NCBI GenBank assembly: GCA_015143295.1
Contig: CM026562.1
Span: 7,530,041 to 7,594,040, forward strand
Direction: 5' to 3'
Length of the DNA stretch: 64,000 nt
Source: Tetracentron sinense
Lineage: Eukaryota > Streptophyta > Magnoliopsida > Trochodendrales > Trochodendraceae
The translations under genes and the position numbers were made by a program. The notes beneath the pieces are model-generated. The model saw nothing but the letters and a program-made list of their open reading frames with translations, made no database searches and was not told where the DNA came from. Shown here piece after piece: positions 1-11,472 of this stretch. Within the stretch, counting starts at the first letter, position 1. Each line of letters starts with the position of its first letter.

Positions 1-95
1 CCTAATTATGCTATTTTCAGCATCTAACCCTGAACTTCTCATAAAAAAAAATTCTCCTCATGCTTTAAAGGATGATAAAACGGGAAAATAGGGAA

Positions 96-172
96 ACAAT
101 GGTTAGCAAGACCCTCTATATATATATATATATATATATATAACAATGGATAGCAAGACCCTATATATATAT
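96..172. repeat. AT microsatellite with duplicated flank
   Basis: A (TA)n run at about 117-142 is bordered by two near-identical copies of the phrase acaatgg(t/a)tagcaagaccct. This is simple-sequence DNA with a local duplication and has no coding content. Confidence 0.8.
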
Positions 173-232
173 ACACTTTTATAAAAGTTCACAATCAAAA
201 AAGGACAAAATTGTTCAACCAATAATTAGATT

Positions 233-1005
233 CCAAAAATGCCTCTTATGATATTTTTATCCCAAACACGTCCTCTAACAAAATTTTGATACCAAAAATA
301 TCCCTCATGATTCCAAATGATTATTTTATTCCAAACACGTCCCTAACAAGATTTTGATACCAAATTTACCCTTCGTGATTGTTTTTATTCCAAACATGTC
401 CCCTAACAATAATTTGATACCAAAATTACCCTGCGTGATTTTTTTTTAAATTCCCAACATGTCTCGTAACAAGAATTTGATACCCAAAAGCACCCCTCGT
501 GATTTTTTTTATTTCCAAGATTTTAATAACCAAATACCCCTCGTGATTTGTTTTTATTCCCAACACATCCTGTAACAAGAATTTGATACCAAAATAGCCC
601 CCTCATGCTTTTTTTATTCCCAACACATCCTGTAACAAGAATGTAAGGCCTCGGATTCTCTCTGGCGAAGCCAGAAAGGGTGGTCTCGGGCTACCACAAT
701 GTGTACAACATGTGGCTGGAGAAGTCATTTTATTGTCCCCATGATTTTGACTTCTCCACACATTATGCGACATGTGGTGATAACATGGTGAGAAAAAGGG
801 GGAGAGATATCAAGCGGGGAGAAGTCAAAATCATGGGGACTTCTCCCCTTTTTCACGCCACATGTCACATAATGTGTGGTAGCCCGAGACCACCTTTCTA
901 GCTTCGCCAGAGACAATCCTGAGCTAGAATGTAATGCCAAAAAATACTCATAATTTGTTTGATATCGAAAATACCCTCATAATTTTTTTTCCCAACACAG
1001 ACTAG
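233..1005. repeat. Degenerate ~60-bp tandem repeat array, interrupted
   Basis: About seven units of 57-69 bp repeat the pattern 'taccaaaat..ccct.gtgatt-T-run-attcccaacac.tc..taacaa.aatttga' from 233 to 646. Degenerate partial units resume after 934. The array is split by the MITE at 647-925. Units differ by small indels and T-run length, so this is an old minisatellite-like array. Confidence 0.8.
647..925. mobile_element. Mutator-like foldback MITE with 9-bp TSD
   Basis: The 279-bp element has about 45-bp terminal inverted repeats (core tctctggcgaag, then ggtggtctcgggctacca on each arm). Inner arms containing gagaagtcaaaatcatgggg are also inverted, so most of it can fold into one hairpin. 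It is flanked by the perfect 9-bp direct repeat AGAATGTAA at 638-646 and 926-934. A 9-bp target duplication with long TIRs is the Mutator-superfamily signature. ORFs on both strands here arise from the palindrome and are not genes. Confidence 0.85.
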
Positions 1006-1009
1006 AGTT

Positions 1010-2014
1010 ACGAGATACTCTAATTAAATCCTCATTCAACTTCCTAGACATATCCACTAGGACCTCAATACTCCTAATTTGGATATTCTCATTAATTTTA
1101 TTTTGGTTGCTATAACCATGATTGAGAGGACTCTGAAGTTTAGGACATTAAAGTCTAATATGACCCTTTACTTCACATTTATGACATGCATGAATGAAGG
1201 CTCTCCTCAAACAACTTTTCATGAGCTGTCTCGAGGTCCTCCTCAAACTCAAAGTCACTTTGACTCTCATCACCATCTATATGGTATTGGTCACCCACAC
1301 TTAGAGTGGAAGACGATTCTTAAATCCTAGTAACGGGGACAGTGAAGGCCATATAACTCCTAGTTTTCTGACAATAAGAACTATACGATTCTTTAGGTTT
1401 GGATTCACTGTCATCCCTCGCATTGCCCTTAGATTTTTTCTTATTAGAGCACTTAGAAACGATATGGCAATAGCCTTGGCATTCATAACATTGAACGCTC
1501 TGGAATTTTTTGTCCACACTTACACGATGTTTCATGTGTTTTAAGTGCGTGGACTTTGGCTTCTCAAAATATTTTTGTCATTTCAAATTAAATCTTTTGT
1601 TTATTTTTTGAAATTATCTGAATTCATTCGCAAATAAAGTCATCTCTTCTTCACCAACCTCATAATCACTATCTGAGTCATCTATAGATTCCTTGATGGA
1701 TTTCAAGACTAAAGACTTTGGTTTCTTATATAGATGGATTCAGATTTAATTCGTAGGTTTGGAGAGAACTAACCAACTCCTCGATTTTGAAAGAATTAAT
1801 ATTTTTGCTCTTCAAGGACGGTAACGTTCGATCAAAATCTCTTAAGTAGAGATCTCAAATTTTTTTTATAAATTTTGGACTCTAAAAATCTTTCCCATAG
1901 ATTAAAACTAGAATTGACAATGTCACTCAGATTAGCATAAAAACAATCAAAAGTTTCATTCTCATCCATTTTTAAATTTAGAGATAAACATTTAAAGTTT
2001 GGAGATCTTAACAA
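1010..2014 (-). pseudogene. Degenerate LTR-retrotransposon gag (UBN2-type) with zinc knuckle
   Basis: Reading the minus strand from 2014, a gag-like stretch contains DETFDCFYANLSDIVNSSF-like sequence, typical of plant UBN2-type gag proteins. It is broken near 1830. A CCHC zinc knuckle (C-x2-C-x4-H-x4-C, reading CYECQGYCHIVSKC) follows at about 1440-1500 in another frame. Several frameshifts separate the pieces and no protease, integrase or reverse transcriptase follows. A second, better copy lies at 4890-5285. I cannot decide whether the parent was Copia or Gypsy. It is certainly nonfunctional. Confidence 0.7.
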
Positions 2015-2415
2015 TTATGGTCCTTTAATGGGTGATTTCAAATATGTCTCATGCTTCTTTCAATGCACCATAGTTAGAAATACGCCAAAATTCTTCAGGT
2101 GTGACAGCATTATAGATGACATTAAGACCATTTGTATTCCTTCCACTACCATCAAAATCCTCCTTAGTTCATTCAGTGGAAGGTTTGATGACGGTATTCT
2201 CTCCTACGATCTTTGTGGGACGGGTTCAACCCTCTTAAATGGTCATCCATACTCTCTCGTCCATGGATTTAAGAAACGTTCTTATTCGAGCTTCCCAATA
2301 GGCATAATTATTCTCATCAAATAATTAGGGACAAGTGATGGATCCACATTCTCTAATGGAATTCATATTCATCGAATAAATAGAAATTAGATCGCACTAA
2401 TAAATTAGTGAACAC

Positions 2416-2540
2416 ACTCTAATACCAATTGAAAATTTTCATGAACCCCAAAAATTACTTTTTAGGTTGAGAACTCACAAATCCAAAGGGGGTGGTTAGG
2501 TCTTCCTAATATACCATAAGTTTTTAACTAAAATACTCTT
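2416..2540 (-). repeat. Primer-binding site and truncated LTR of the gag remnant
   Basis: On the minus strand TGGTATTAGAGT (2416-2427) is one or two changes from the plant initiator-tRNA-Met primer-binding site TGGTATCAGAGC. The LTR begins next to it at about 2430 (plus-strand tgaaaattttcatgaacccc). This LTR matches those at 4509 and 5701 until about 2540, where similarity stops, so it is truncated. Confidence 0.65.
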
Positions 2541-3902
2541 ATATACTGTATACAACATATATTCTCACTTTCTCTCCCTTCTTTTCTAATTTTAGGGCTG
2601 TGAAACAAGAGTGGATATTGTTTTAATGTGTCACTTTTTTTTTTTTGATTTGTATCCCGCTCTCTTACATGTTTTAATTCTACTTGAAGTTGGGCTTCTT
2701 CGTTGGAAGGAGAGCTTAACTGTAGAACAGAGGTTGGAGCGTATCGATTCTTTGGCTTCATTTTCGCTTGAGTTGAGGAGCTATTTGTCATAGTGTTAAA
2801 GTCTTCCACAAGCAGTTGGTTTCCAACAATGAGAGGCCCTTAATATTCATTGTTTTATTATGATTTCATTTAGATATATGATAATGCTAGCAACACTCTC
2901 TTTGAATATTACCTCTTTTTTTTTTTAGTGGACATAGTTTTGGTTTTGAAGATGTGTCTTTCTCTTTGATAGAAGAACAATAACACATGTATTTTCCACA
3001 AACAAAGTGACTTCAAAAGTGTATCTAGCATTCGCGTAAATTGTAATGTAGAGACTATTTTAGAATCTAAATCCCATAACACTACATGTTAGATATACAT
3101 GCGGGTCTAATCCATTTGGAATATTGCAGTGATGGTTTGTCATTCCCACATTACCTCAAGTAATGCACATGATGGGTTTGGGACGCATCATTCAATTATT
3201 GTGACCATCTAATCATTTGGGTACACTTGGATGGTCAGTCAAAGTCGGATTTTCAACAGTAATAAGTCCGGTAAAAAAGGATCAGACTATATGCATTCAC
3301 ATCAGAAGCAAATAAGACATCATTGAATGACCTATAGGACACCCTCCTTTAACCGTCACGAGTAGCTTCTATGAAGCTGAACAATTACTTATAGAGTTAT
3401 AGAGGATCAAGTACGTCCAGGATTTAACTGGTGATTCACATGAAGGGTAACCACATCATGTCTTCATTGATGTAGTGATGAATGCAGAAGCAGGAGTTGC
3501 GGTGAAGAGCCAAACCATCTGTTTGGTGGGCGAGCACTTCTTAAAGTGAAAGAACCAAGGATTACGTGAGAAGAAGAACAAGTGCATGAGGGCATATTGA
3601 GAATGATTGGCCCTCTATGGAAAGCTAAGGTCCATCAATGGTTGGGTTGATAGAGTGAGAAACCAAATCTAAATCTTTATGTTATTTATGTATGAAATAG
3701 TTTTCTTAGTATTTGCAAGGGAAAGTTTGATGTGGACAGGTGATTATGTTGTGTTGTGTTGTTTTATTTTCTTCTTTCATTTGGCGTAGAAATAATTTTA
3801 CCTATACTTATTTCTTAAATGTCATTATTTATTTGCAATTTTCTTTCTCTTACCTTTAATTTTAACAAATGCAAAAAAATAACATGCTTACTTATACTGT
3901 AT
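2541..3902. other. Unassigned intergenic DNA
   Basis: No recognisable gene or complete repeat was seen. Short ORFs on both strands at 2528-2809 overlap each other and resemble no family I know. Confidence 0.5.
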
Positions 3903-4205
3903 AGTATTTAATACCCCAAATCATTACTTATTGAGAAATACTTAACTTACTGTCACAGTAGACTACCTATTCTAATATACAGTCCTCATTGATCAATGCC
4001 TCCTTTTTGCCACACATCACCTGTAGTTAAAGATTCCCTCACTCCTATAGTTAAGCAATCTAAGCTTGATTTTTAAACATCAAAAAAACCAAAATATTTA
4101 CTTTAATTAATTTTATTAAGCTTAACCATAGTTAAAGGAGGGTTAAGAGGGACACGGGGCCACGTCATTAGATTACATATTCTAATGTGGGGTATGCTAA
4201 ACACT
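3903..4205. mobile_element. Possible MITE with imperfect inverted ends
   Basis: The left end (agtatttaatacccc) and the reverse complement of the right end (agtgtttagcatacccc) are similar. An inner pair, ctcctatagttaagc and gcttaaccatagttaaaggag, is also inverted. No clear target duplication was found, so the boundaries are approximate. Confidence 0.35.
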
Positions 4206-4508
4206 GCCCTTACTTATTTTCATCAAATTTATGTCGAAAGCTAAACAAGCTGTGGGATACGATTTTAGAGGAATTTGAGGTATTTGAAAGAAGAGAGATA
4301 GAGAGAGTATAGAGATGTATCGGTCCAAATCGTTATAACCCTTTTTCTTTTCTCAGTTTATCATATCTGTTTAAAACTTTGCAAACTGTCTTCCGCGTAT
4401 TACCTTTTATGGAGCGTCATAATTAGCAATGGCGGCCCTTGAACTATATTATTTTATATTATGCACTTTGTGTTTTTTATTATATTTATGTACATCACAC
4501 GGGCTCCT
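4206..4508. other. Unassigned intergenic DNA
   Basis: AT-rich sequence with a short purine-rich stretch. No supported feature. Confidence 0.5.
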
Positions 4509-6112
4509 TGCTAGTTTTCATGAACCCCAAAAATTACTTTTTAGGTTGAGAACTCACAAATCCAAAGGGGGTGGTTAGGTCTTCCTAATATACTATAAGT
4601 TTATAACTAAAATACTCTTATTAAGTTATTAATATATACTTATATAAAATTTTAAGACTTTAAGTTATTATTTAAAAATAGATGAGGATAAAAATATTAT
4701 CTTGTTGTTTTTAAATAAAATCTATATTTTTCAATTTTTAGCATTTCTTCATTTCTTATTTTTTTTTTAAGTACTCGTTTGATTCTAATATTTTAATCGG
4801 AGTCGGATACAAATACTCTATTTCACTATCCGCCGGATATTTAACTGAATTCAAAAATCTAAAGATGGTCTTTTGTTTATTTTTTGAAATTATTTGAATT
4901 TATTTGCAAATAAAGTCATCTCTTTTTCACCAACCTCATTATCACTATCTGAGTCATCTATGGATTCCTTGATGGATTTCAAGACTAAAGACTTTGGTTT
5001 TGTAGATGGATTCAGATTTAATTCGTAGGTTTGAAGAGAACCAATCAACTCCTCAATTTTGAAAGAATTAATATTTTTGCTCTTCGAGGACGGTAACCTT
5101 CGATCAAAATCTTTGAAGTAGATATCTCCAGATTTTCTATAAATTTTGGACTTTGAAAATCTTTCTTTTACATTAAAACTGGAATTGACAATATCACTCA
5201 GATTAGCATAAAAACAATCAAAAGTTTCATTCTCATCTATTTTTAAATTTAGAGATAAACATTTAAAGTTTAGAGATCTTAACAATTATGGTCCTTTAAT
5301 AGGTGATTTCAAATATGTCTTATGCTTCTTTTAATGCATCACAATTAGAAATACGCCAAAATTCTTCCGGTGTGACAGCATTATAGATGACATTAAGACC
5401 ATTTGTATTCCTTCCACTACTATCAAAATCCTCCTTAGTTCATTCAGTGGAAGGTTTGATGACGGTATTCTCTCCTACGATCTTTGTGGGACGGGTTCAA
5501 CCCTCTTCAACGGTCATCCATACTCTCTCGTCCATGGATTTAAGAAATGCTCTTATTCGAGCTTCCCAATAAGCATAATTATTCTCATCAAATAATGAGG
5601 GACAAGTGATGGATCCACATTCTCTAATGGAATTCATATTCATCGAATAAATAGAAAATAGATCGCACTAATAAATTAGTGAACACGCTCTAATACCAAT
5701 TGAAAATTTTCATGAACCCCAAAAATTACTTTTTAGGTTGAGAACTCACAAATCCAAAGGGGGTGGTTAGGTCTTCCTAATATACTATAAGTTTATAACT
5801 AAAATACTCCTATTAAGTTATTAATATATACTTATATAAAATTTTAAGACATTAAGTTGTTATTTAAATATAGATGAGGATAAAAATATTGTCTTGTTGT
5901 TTTTAAATAAAATCCATATTTTTCAATTTTTGGCATTTCTTTATTTCTTAATTTTTTTTAAAGTACTCGTTTGATTCTAATATTTTAATTGGAGTCAGAT
6001 ACAAATACTCTATTTCACTATCCGTCGGATATTTAACTGAATTTAGAAATCCAATACCAATTCGGATATACCACTATCCGCTTCGAATTCAGTCCATTTA
6101 CATAACTTTACA
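4509..6112 (-). mobile_element. Deletion-derivative LTR retroelement (LTR-gag-LTR)
   Basis: The left LTR copy runs from 4509 to about 4862 and the right copy from 5701 to at least about 6050, possibly 6112. They are close to identical over most of their length. On the minus strand a primer-binding site TGGTATTAGAGC (5687-5698) adjoins the right LTR, so the element is transcribed right to left. Only a gag fragment lies between the LTRs. Protease, integrase and RT are absent and the left LTR is fused directly to gag, which implies an internal deletion. No convincing target duplication was found. Confidence 0.7.
4890..5285 (-). pseudogene. gag fragment (UBN2-type) of the 4.5-6.1 kb element
   Basis: An uninterrupted 131-residue reading frame resembles the UBN2-type gag of plant LTR retrotransposons. 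It has DENETFDCFYANLSDIVNSS near residue 17, then an EELIGSLQTYEL motif and a C-terminal acidic DDSDSDNEVGE run that normally precedes the zinc knuckle. It is paralogous to the more decayed copy at 1010-2014. It lacks the zinc knuckle and all pol domains, so it is at most a gag remnant. The frame may be open simply because the insertion is young. Confidence 0.65.
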
Positions 6113-7656
6113 CCTCAAGTGAAATTCTCTCACGTCCAGCATCTGAAATTTCTGAAGCTCACTTGTTGGCATCACAAGCACGCCGATGATACCTTTCCGA
6201 AAAGGACTCTCTTTTGTATTGTCGATGGTTTGGATAAAAAGGCCTATCTAATTAATTTTAATTTATGCAATTAAATTATTAACCTAGGGGATATAAACAC
6301 AAACCACAATACAAATGATTTTTACGTGGAAACCATTCGGGGAGAAACCATGGGACCTCATCCAGCAAAGATATATTACTAAGAATAAAAGCAAACAAAT
6401 ACTTACAAGACTCAAACTATACTAAACCAAACTCGACAGAACGATCCTTCAGTACTCAGTCATCCACGAACTCGCAAGTCTCACAATCTACTGCAATAGC
6501 CCGTGCTTCTCTTAGAACTCCAAAACCACGATCTCTCGATCGATCCCCATTAGTGATGACTCTGGATTACTCCAACCAAAACCATGATCCTCCTCAAAGG
6601 AATCACTCCTTCAACGAAGGCATTAGATTACTTCGACCAAGGTGTTCTTTAAAAATAACGGGTTGATGGTTGCTTAATCCTTAGATGAATTACAAATAGT
6701 TGAAATAATCAAGCAAACAAGAAAGAACAATGACTTAACTTTAGGGTGGAAAGGGAGAGGAGATTAGGTATGGGAAACCTTAATATTATCAAACTCTCTC
6801 AATAGTCTAAAAACATGTGGGTTTGTTCTGAGGAACAAACCTATATATAGGGAAAGCAAAAATAGAATTCTAAAATAAGTAAAAGACTATTTTTGTGCAG
6901 ATTGTTCAAACAACTCAAGTACATTCGAATGGACTTCAGTTCCGTTCGAATAATCTATTGAACGGTCCACCAGTCAAGCTATAATTTTACAGATTATGCA
7001 CAACCGATTCGAACGACTACACATCTGTTCGAACTTGTTCGAATAGGTAGAGGTCTGTTAGAACGAACTACTCCAAATTTTCATATATTTGCAGCTTTTC
7101 AATTGGAAATCCCTCAAAGGTCAAGTCATTAGTCACCTAAGGTATATTGAGTATTCTAAGTCAATTCCTCCTAAGGTATACTAGGTATCGAAGTCACTTG
7201 CCATCCTACTAATGAGACAAAGACGATGATCAAAATGGCTTCAGGTAATCTTCTTCAGTCTTCATCATTCACGAGCATGACGCACTTATAGGCAAGGACT
7301 CAAGATACATGACGACTCAATTTCGACACAGGAAGATGCCAAGATCAAATATGGACCTAACAAAATTGATGAAGAGTAATGTGGACCACACTAGCGTTAC
7401 TAAAGTAACTAAAGACTGATCACACAATCAAATAATAAAATATTAGGTGAAGGCCGATCACAAAAATATTAATGGCTAATCACACAACCCAATACTACTA
7501 TTGTTAGGCCATAGGACTAGGGTCAGGCTCAATTTATTATATTTATGTAGGCCGGGCTAGGGCTTAGTTCGTTAAAGTTTGGGCCCTCTATTCACCATTT
7601 AGTTCAACGGCAACAATCACCTACATAATTCAACGATGACAGTTTGATGGAAAATG
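6113..7656. other. Unassigned repetitive-looking intergenic DNA
   Basis: No ORF or terminus pair could be supported. The stretch at 6900-7070 has several gttcgaa/attcgaa words, and 6310-6360 resembles leader-type sequence often seen in plant retroelements, but I cannot assign it. Confidence 0.45.
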
Positions 7657-7661
7657 ATGTC

Positions 7662-8884
7662 TGATGACTGTGTAAAAGTATACTCCAAACTAGTTATTAT
7701 GTAACCCTTTATAACCATTTCTAGTCCGAATCCAGAATTTATAGTCTACATTATGAACTTGTTCTCCCATCTATAAATTATGCATTATAAGTGTTTTTAT
7801 ATTATTTTATGTAGGGAATTCAAGTAAAGAGCTTTTATGGAAATCAACAGATAAAACCCAAGTCCAAGAAGTCAAGTCTCAAGTCAAAGAGTCAAAGCCC
7901 AAGACCAAGTATATAAAGATTTTCTTACACATGGGTGAAAAATCTTAGCAAGATATGGATGAATGTGATTTTGATATAAAAATGATTGAAGTCTCTTGAA
8001 TTAGAAAGAAGAAGTGTATTATATTGATGTTTCTATTTTAGAAAAAGGAGAAAGCCTATTTGATCGCAGAAACTCTCTATTTTGAGCAGATTTTGTAATT
8101 AGAAGTTTTCCTTTTGCTTATTTTTCATTTTCTTATTTCCTTTAGTCTATATAAACCTAGAGATGAGGATTTATTAGAGATATTTTTTTCCAGTCTCCTC
8201 TCTTCTCTTATTATTGTTTTAGTTTTTCTTTTGTATGGATTGCTAAATCTCTAGCCTTGACTAAGGTGGAATTCTCTTAATAAGATGATGTTAGTTTGAT
8301 TTAATTCATTGAATGTTTTTAATGTTTATGATTTCTATATTAATTGTTCTTCTTATTTGATCTATCTTTCAATCGATTGTATTGGATTTAAACCTTTTCA
8401 CGAGTGCAGTCAGACTTTTCTCATAGTTGAGTAATAGTTCTTGATTTCTCAAACAAAGAACCTTCATCTTAATGGATATTATTCTTCATTACGGTATTGC
8501 CTCCGGGTAAATCGCCGTTCTTGAGTTTTTCTGATAAAGTGTGAGCTTGGATTAAAACTTGTTTCGAATAATTGATTGGAAATTGATTTTATCTTCTTAT
8601 TATAATCTGAATTTCTAAATCTTCCGATTGAGGGTTTGAGATGTGAAACCCCCAACTGAGTTATGCATTGGATAATCAAATTGGCATTGCACCATTAAGA
8701 GGAGGAAACCCGATGCCTTGACACTTTCTCTCACTAATATTCTCCCTAAATTAATTAAACTTTCTCTACCAAAAATTTCTACAAACCCCTTTCTCTACTA
8801 TTGTTCATTATCTTCACTACTCTCTATGGATCGACAACCAATTTATTGTACTGCAAAAGTACCGCATATATTTGAGCGACATCA
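7662..8884 (+). mobile_element. Solo LTR with 5-bp TSD (copy A)
   Basis: The 1223-bp unit begins TGATGACTGTG and ends GAGCGACATCA, with short inverted termini TGATG/CATCA. It is flanked by the perfect 5-bp direct repeat ATGTC at 7657-7661 and 8885-8889. It is homologous along its length, in reverse orientation, to 60004-61251. It has no internal coding region, primer-binding site or second LTR nearby, as expected for a solo LTR left by LTR-LTR recombination. The short ORF at 8479-8679 is incidental. Confidence 0.85.
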
Positions 8885-8889
8885 ATGTC

Positions 8890-9235
8890 CATAAAAGGCT
8901 TCCCTCTATTTACCATTTATTACCCTCAAGATGGTTGCCTCGGATCCCCGCTTTAGATAATTGATTCAAGTCTCCATCCCACAAAGGGAAGCCTTTAGTC
9001 AGTGATGTGGCAATATGGTTCCACTCACTAGTTACTAAACATAACAGTAGATAACTCGTGCCTTGTAAAAAAACTAACAACATTTTGTAAAGTGAAAATG
9101 TACCTTGCTCCTCTATAACACAAGTTGTAGAAGACAAAATACTACAAATGTTTTGTTTGAATAATTTATGATACATTACTACTTTATATATACCTAAATT
9201 CTGACGAGGCCCTTGCAAGTTAAGTTAATACGCAA
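8890..9235. other. Unassigned intergenic DNA
   Basis: No supported feature. A minus-strand ORF here (8910-9218) resembles no recognised protein. Confidence 0.45.
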
Positions 9236-9239
9236 CCCC

Positions 9240-10945
9240 TCTCAAAAGTTGGATTAGGGAAATAAATTCCGTTATGACAAAATTCTGGTGGAGTCATGAT
9301 CAAGAGAAGAAAATCCATTGGGTTAGTTGGAACAAATGCAATTCAAAAACTATTAGAGGGATGGGACTCAGGGACCTTCAAGCCTTTAACAACAATCTTC
9401 TAGTCAAACAAGCATGTCGCTTGCTCACACAACCATCTTGTCTTTGGGCTAAATTATTTAAAGCCATATATTTTCCAAGATCTTCCTTCTAACAGCCATA
9501 AAGGGTTTCAGTATATCTTGGGGTTGGCAAAGCATTATGGCAGGCCAAGAAATTGTTCAGAGGGGCTAATGTTAGCAAATTGGGAATGGTGAGCAGGTTG
9601 ACAGTGGTGAGGATCCATGGCAGCCCAACCAACCTCAATTCAAGGTTGTGGCTTTACCTGTGGTGTCACTAAAGAGCATAAAGTTTATGAGTTTATTCTG
9701 CGTGACAATTGTAGTTGGAACATTCCCTTGTTGGAGATACTCATGTCAGCTTCATCTATAGAGGAAATCAAGAGGATTCCTATTAGCTCTCTCAACTCGC
9801 CGGATAAAATCATTTGGTATTTTTTAAAATCAGGCCACTTCAAAGTAAATTCAACTACTCACTTAACAAAACAAATCTTGGACCATATGCAGCCTTCCTC
9901 AAGTGCAACTGCCAACGCTTTCAATAGAAAATTTTGGAGCAAGATCTCGAAGATCCCAGTGCCTCCAAAAATACAAGTATTATTTGGAGAATTTGTCATA
10001 ATGCCATAGTAGTAGCAGAAAATTTGTGAAAGAAGAAGCTACCGGTTGATGATGTTTATCCTCTATGCCAAATTCATTCTGAATCAACCACCCATCTTTT
10101 TTTGGAATGTCACTGCTCCCATAGTATTTGGTTCGGCTCTCTCATTTTGCTTCATTTGCCTCATACAACTGAGTTTCCTTTCATCTCATGGTGGCTGAGG
10201 TCAACTATTCATCCCGAGTTTGGGGGAGGCATGAGACAGCTTGTAATTCGGCTCAATTTAACTCTATGGTTCATTAGGAAACTTAGGAATGAAGCTTTGT
10301 TCAATGTTGTCCTCCCGGATCCTTCACCGGCTATCAAGAGGCTGAAAATTTATATTCAAGAATTATCTACCCCTTTCACAGGTAAGGCAGATTCTGTTGA
10401 GTCTGCAATTGGGACTCTTAGACCAAAGCTTGGGGTGCTCCTGAGCCCGGCTGGATAAAAGTCAATGTGGATGGAGTTGCGATAGTTAGTGGTGTGGTTG
10501 TTGGGGGCAGGGTGGTAGCTTGGAATCATTGTGGGGAGTTTCTTACCCATGTTAGAAAACCTCTTTGGGGTGGTAGCAGTCGTGTATCCGAGGTGGAAGT
10601 GATCCGGTTGGGCCTTTAAATGACGATCAAACATGGGTGGTCCCAGGTAATCATCGAATCAGACTCAAAAGAATCGATGGACTACTTGAATGGGAAATTT
10701 ATTCCATGATGGAAGATATATAGAGCCTTCAATCGAGTTGTTGTTCTGTGGAGTTTAGTTTCATCAGTAGGCTTGAAAATTACGAAGCGCATCGGGATGC
10801 CCAATAAGCGTTAAATGAGAGCATACACTGTGCACATCTAGTTTCTGATAGTATTGTAAGATTTAACCCTTCTCAGAGGTCAATATGATATTCCCTTGTT
10901 TTCAGTTATAGTTGTAAAATGAAATTATCTCTTAACAAAAAAAGA
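9240..10945 (+). pseudogene. 5'-truncated L1-type LINE: RT tail, zf-RVT and RNase H
   Basis: The first ORF (9274-9492) carries the conserved end of a plant LINE RT region, with [20 protein letters not shown] followed by ARYFP-like [11 protein letters not shown] second piece (9617-10009) has the IW..KSGHFKVNS and FWSKISKIPVPPKIQVLF signatures that precede the zf-RVT zinc-binding region. RNase H follows at about 10440-10810 with GWIKVNVDG, SEVEVIRLGL and IIESDSKES, the three acidic catalytic positions, but split by a stop and a frameshift. The 3' end is A-rich at about 10935. Possible target duplications cgcaacc(c)ctct occur at 9231 and 10954, with one indel. It is not functional. Confidence 0.85.
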
Positions 10946-10963
10946 AAAGGGTGCGCAACCTCT

Positions 10964-11464
10964 ATTATGAGAGAGGTCGTGAGATCTAATTCCAATTGAT
11001 GATGTTTTGCAAGAGTTTCACACCTTGTTACTAACCATTACATGATGATTACTACGAATAATAGGTAAATTATTAAAAAAAAAACATTAGAGAGAAGAGT
11101 AGTTAAAGTTTTATCAGTTCGTTACAATTTTTAAATTCATACAGGGAAATCAAAACAAATCTTAAAAAAAAAAAGAGAGATGAAGAACCTTGTATTTTGG
11201 GAGAAAACTGAAAAAGAAACTTATAACTATTAATATGATATAATATGTTGTGAGCATCACTCTATTGCAAGAAAATACTAAAGAACCAGTGTTGTTAGTT
11301 GTGTTTGTATTGAAAATGAGAGCTTTAGATATTTATTTAATTCCCAACCTGAATTGACATATCTGGGAAGTCCATATGGACGGCTGGTCACATCAGCCTG
11401 GTGACTTAACGCGACCTACGATCATTTGATTAGGATACAATTTTTTTTAGATGACATATAGTGA
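10964..11464. other. Unassigned intergenic DNA
   Basis: AT-rich stretch with A-runs. No supported gene or repeat. Confidence 0.5.
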
Positions 11465-11472
11465 ACTGCGGG

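Noticed and set aside
680..940. Overlapping ORFs on both strands around 680-940
   Set aside because: They arise from the palindromic structure of the MITE at 647-925 and resemble no protein.
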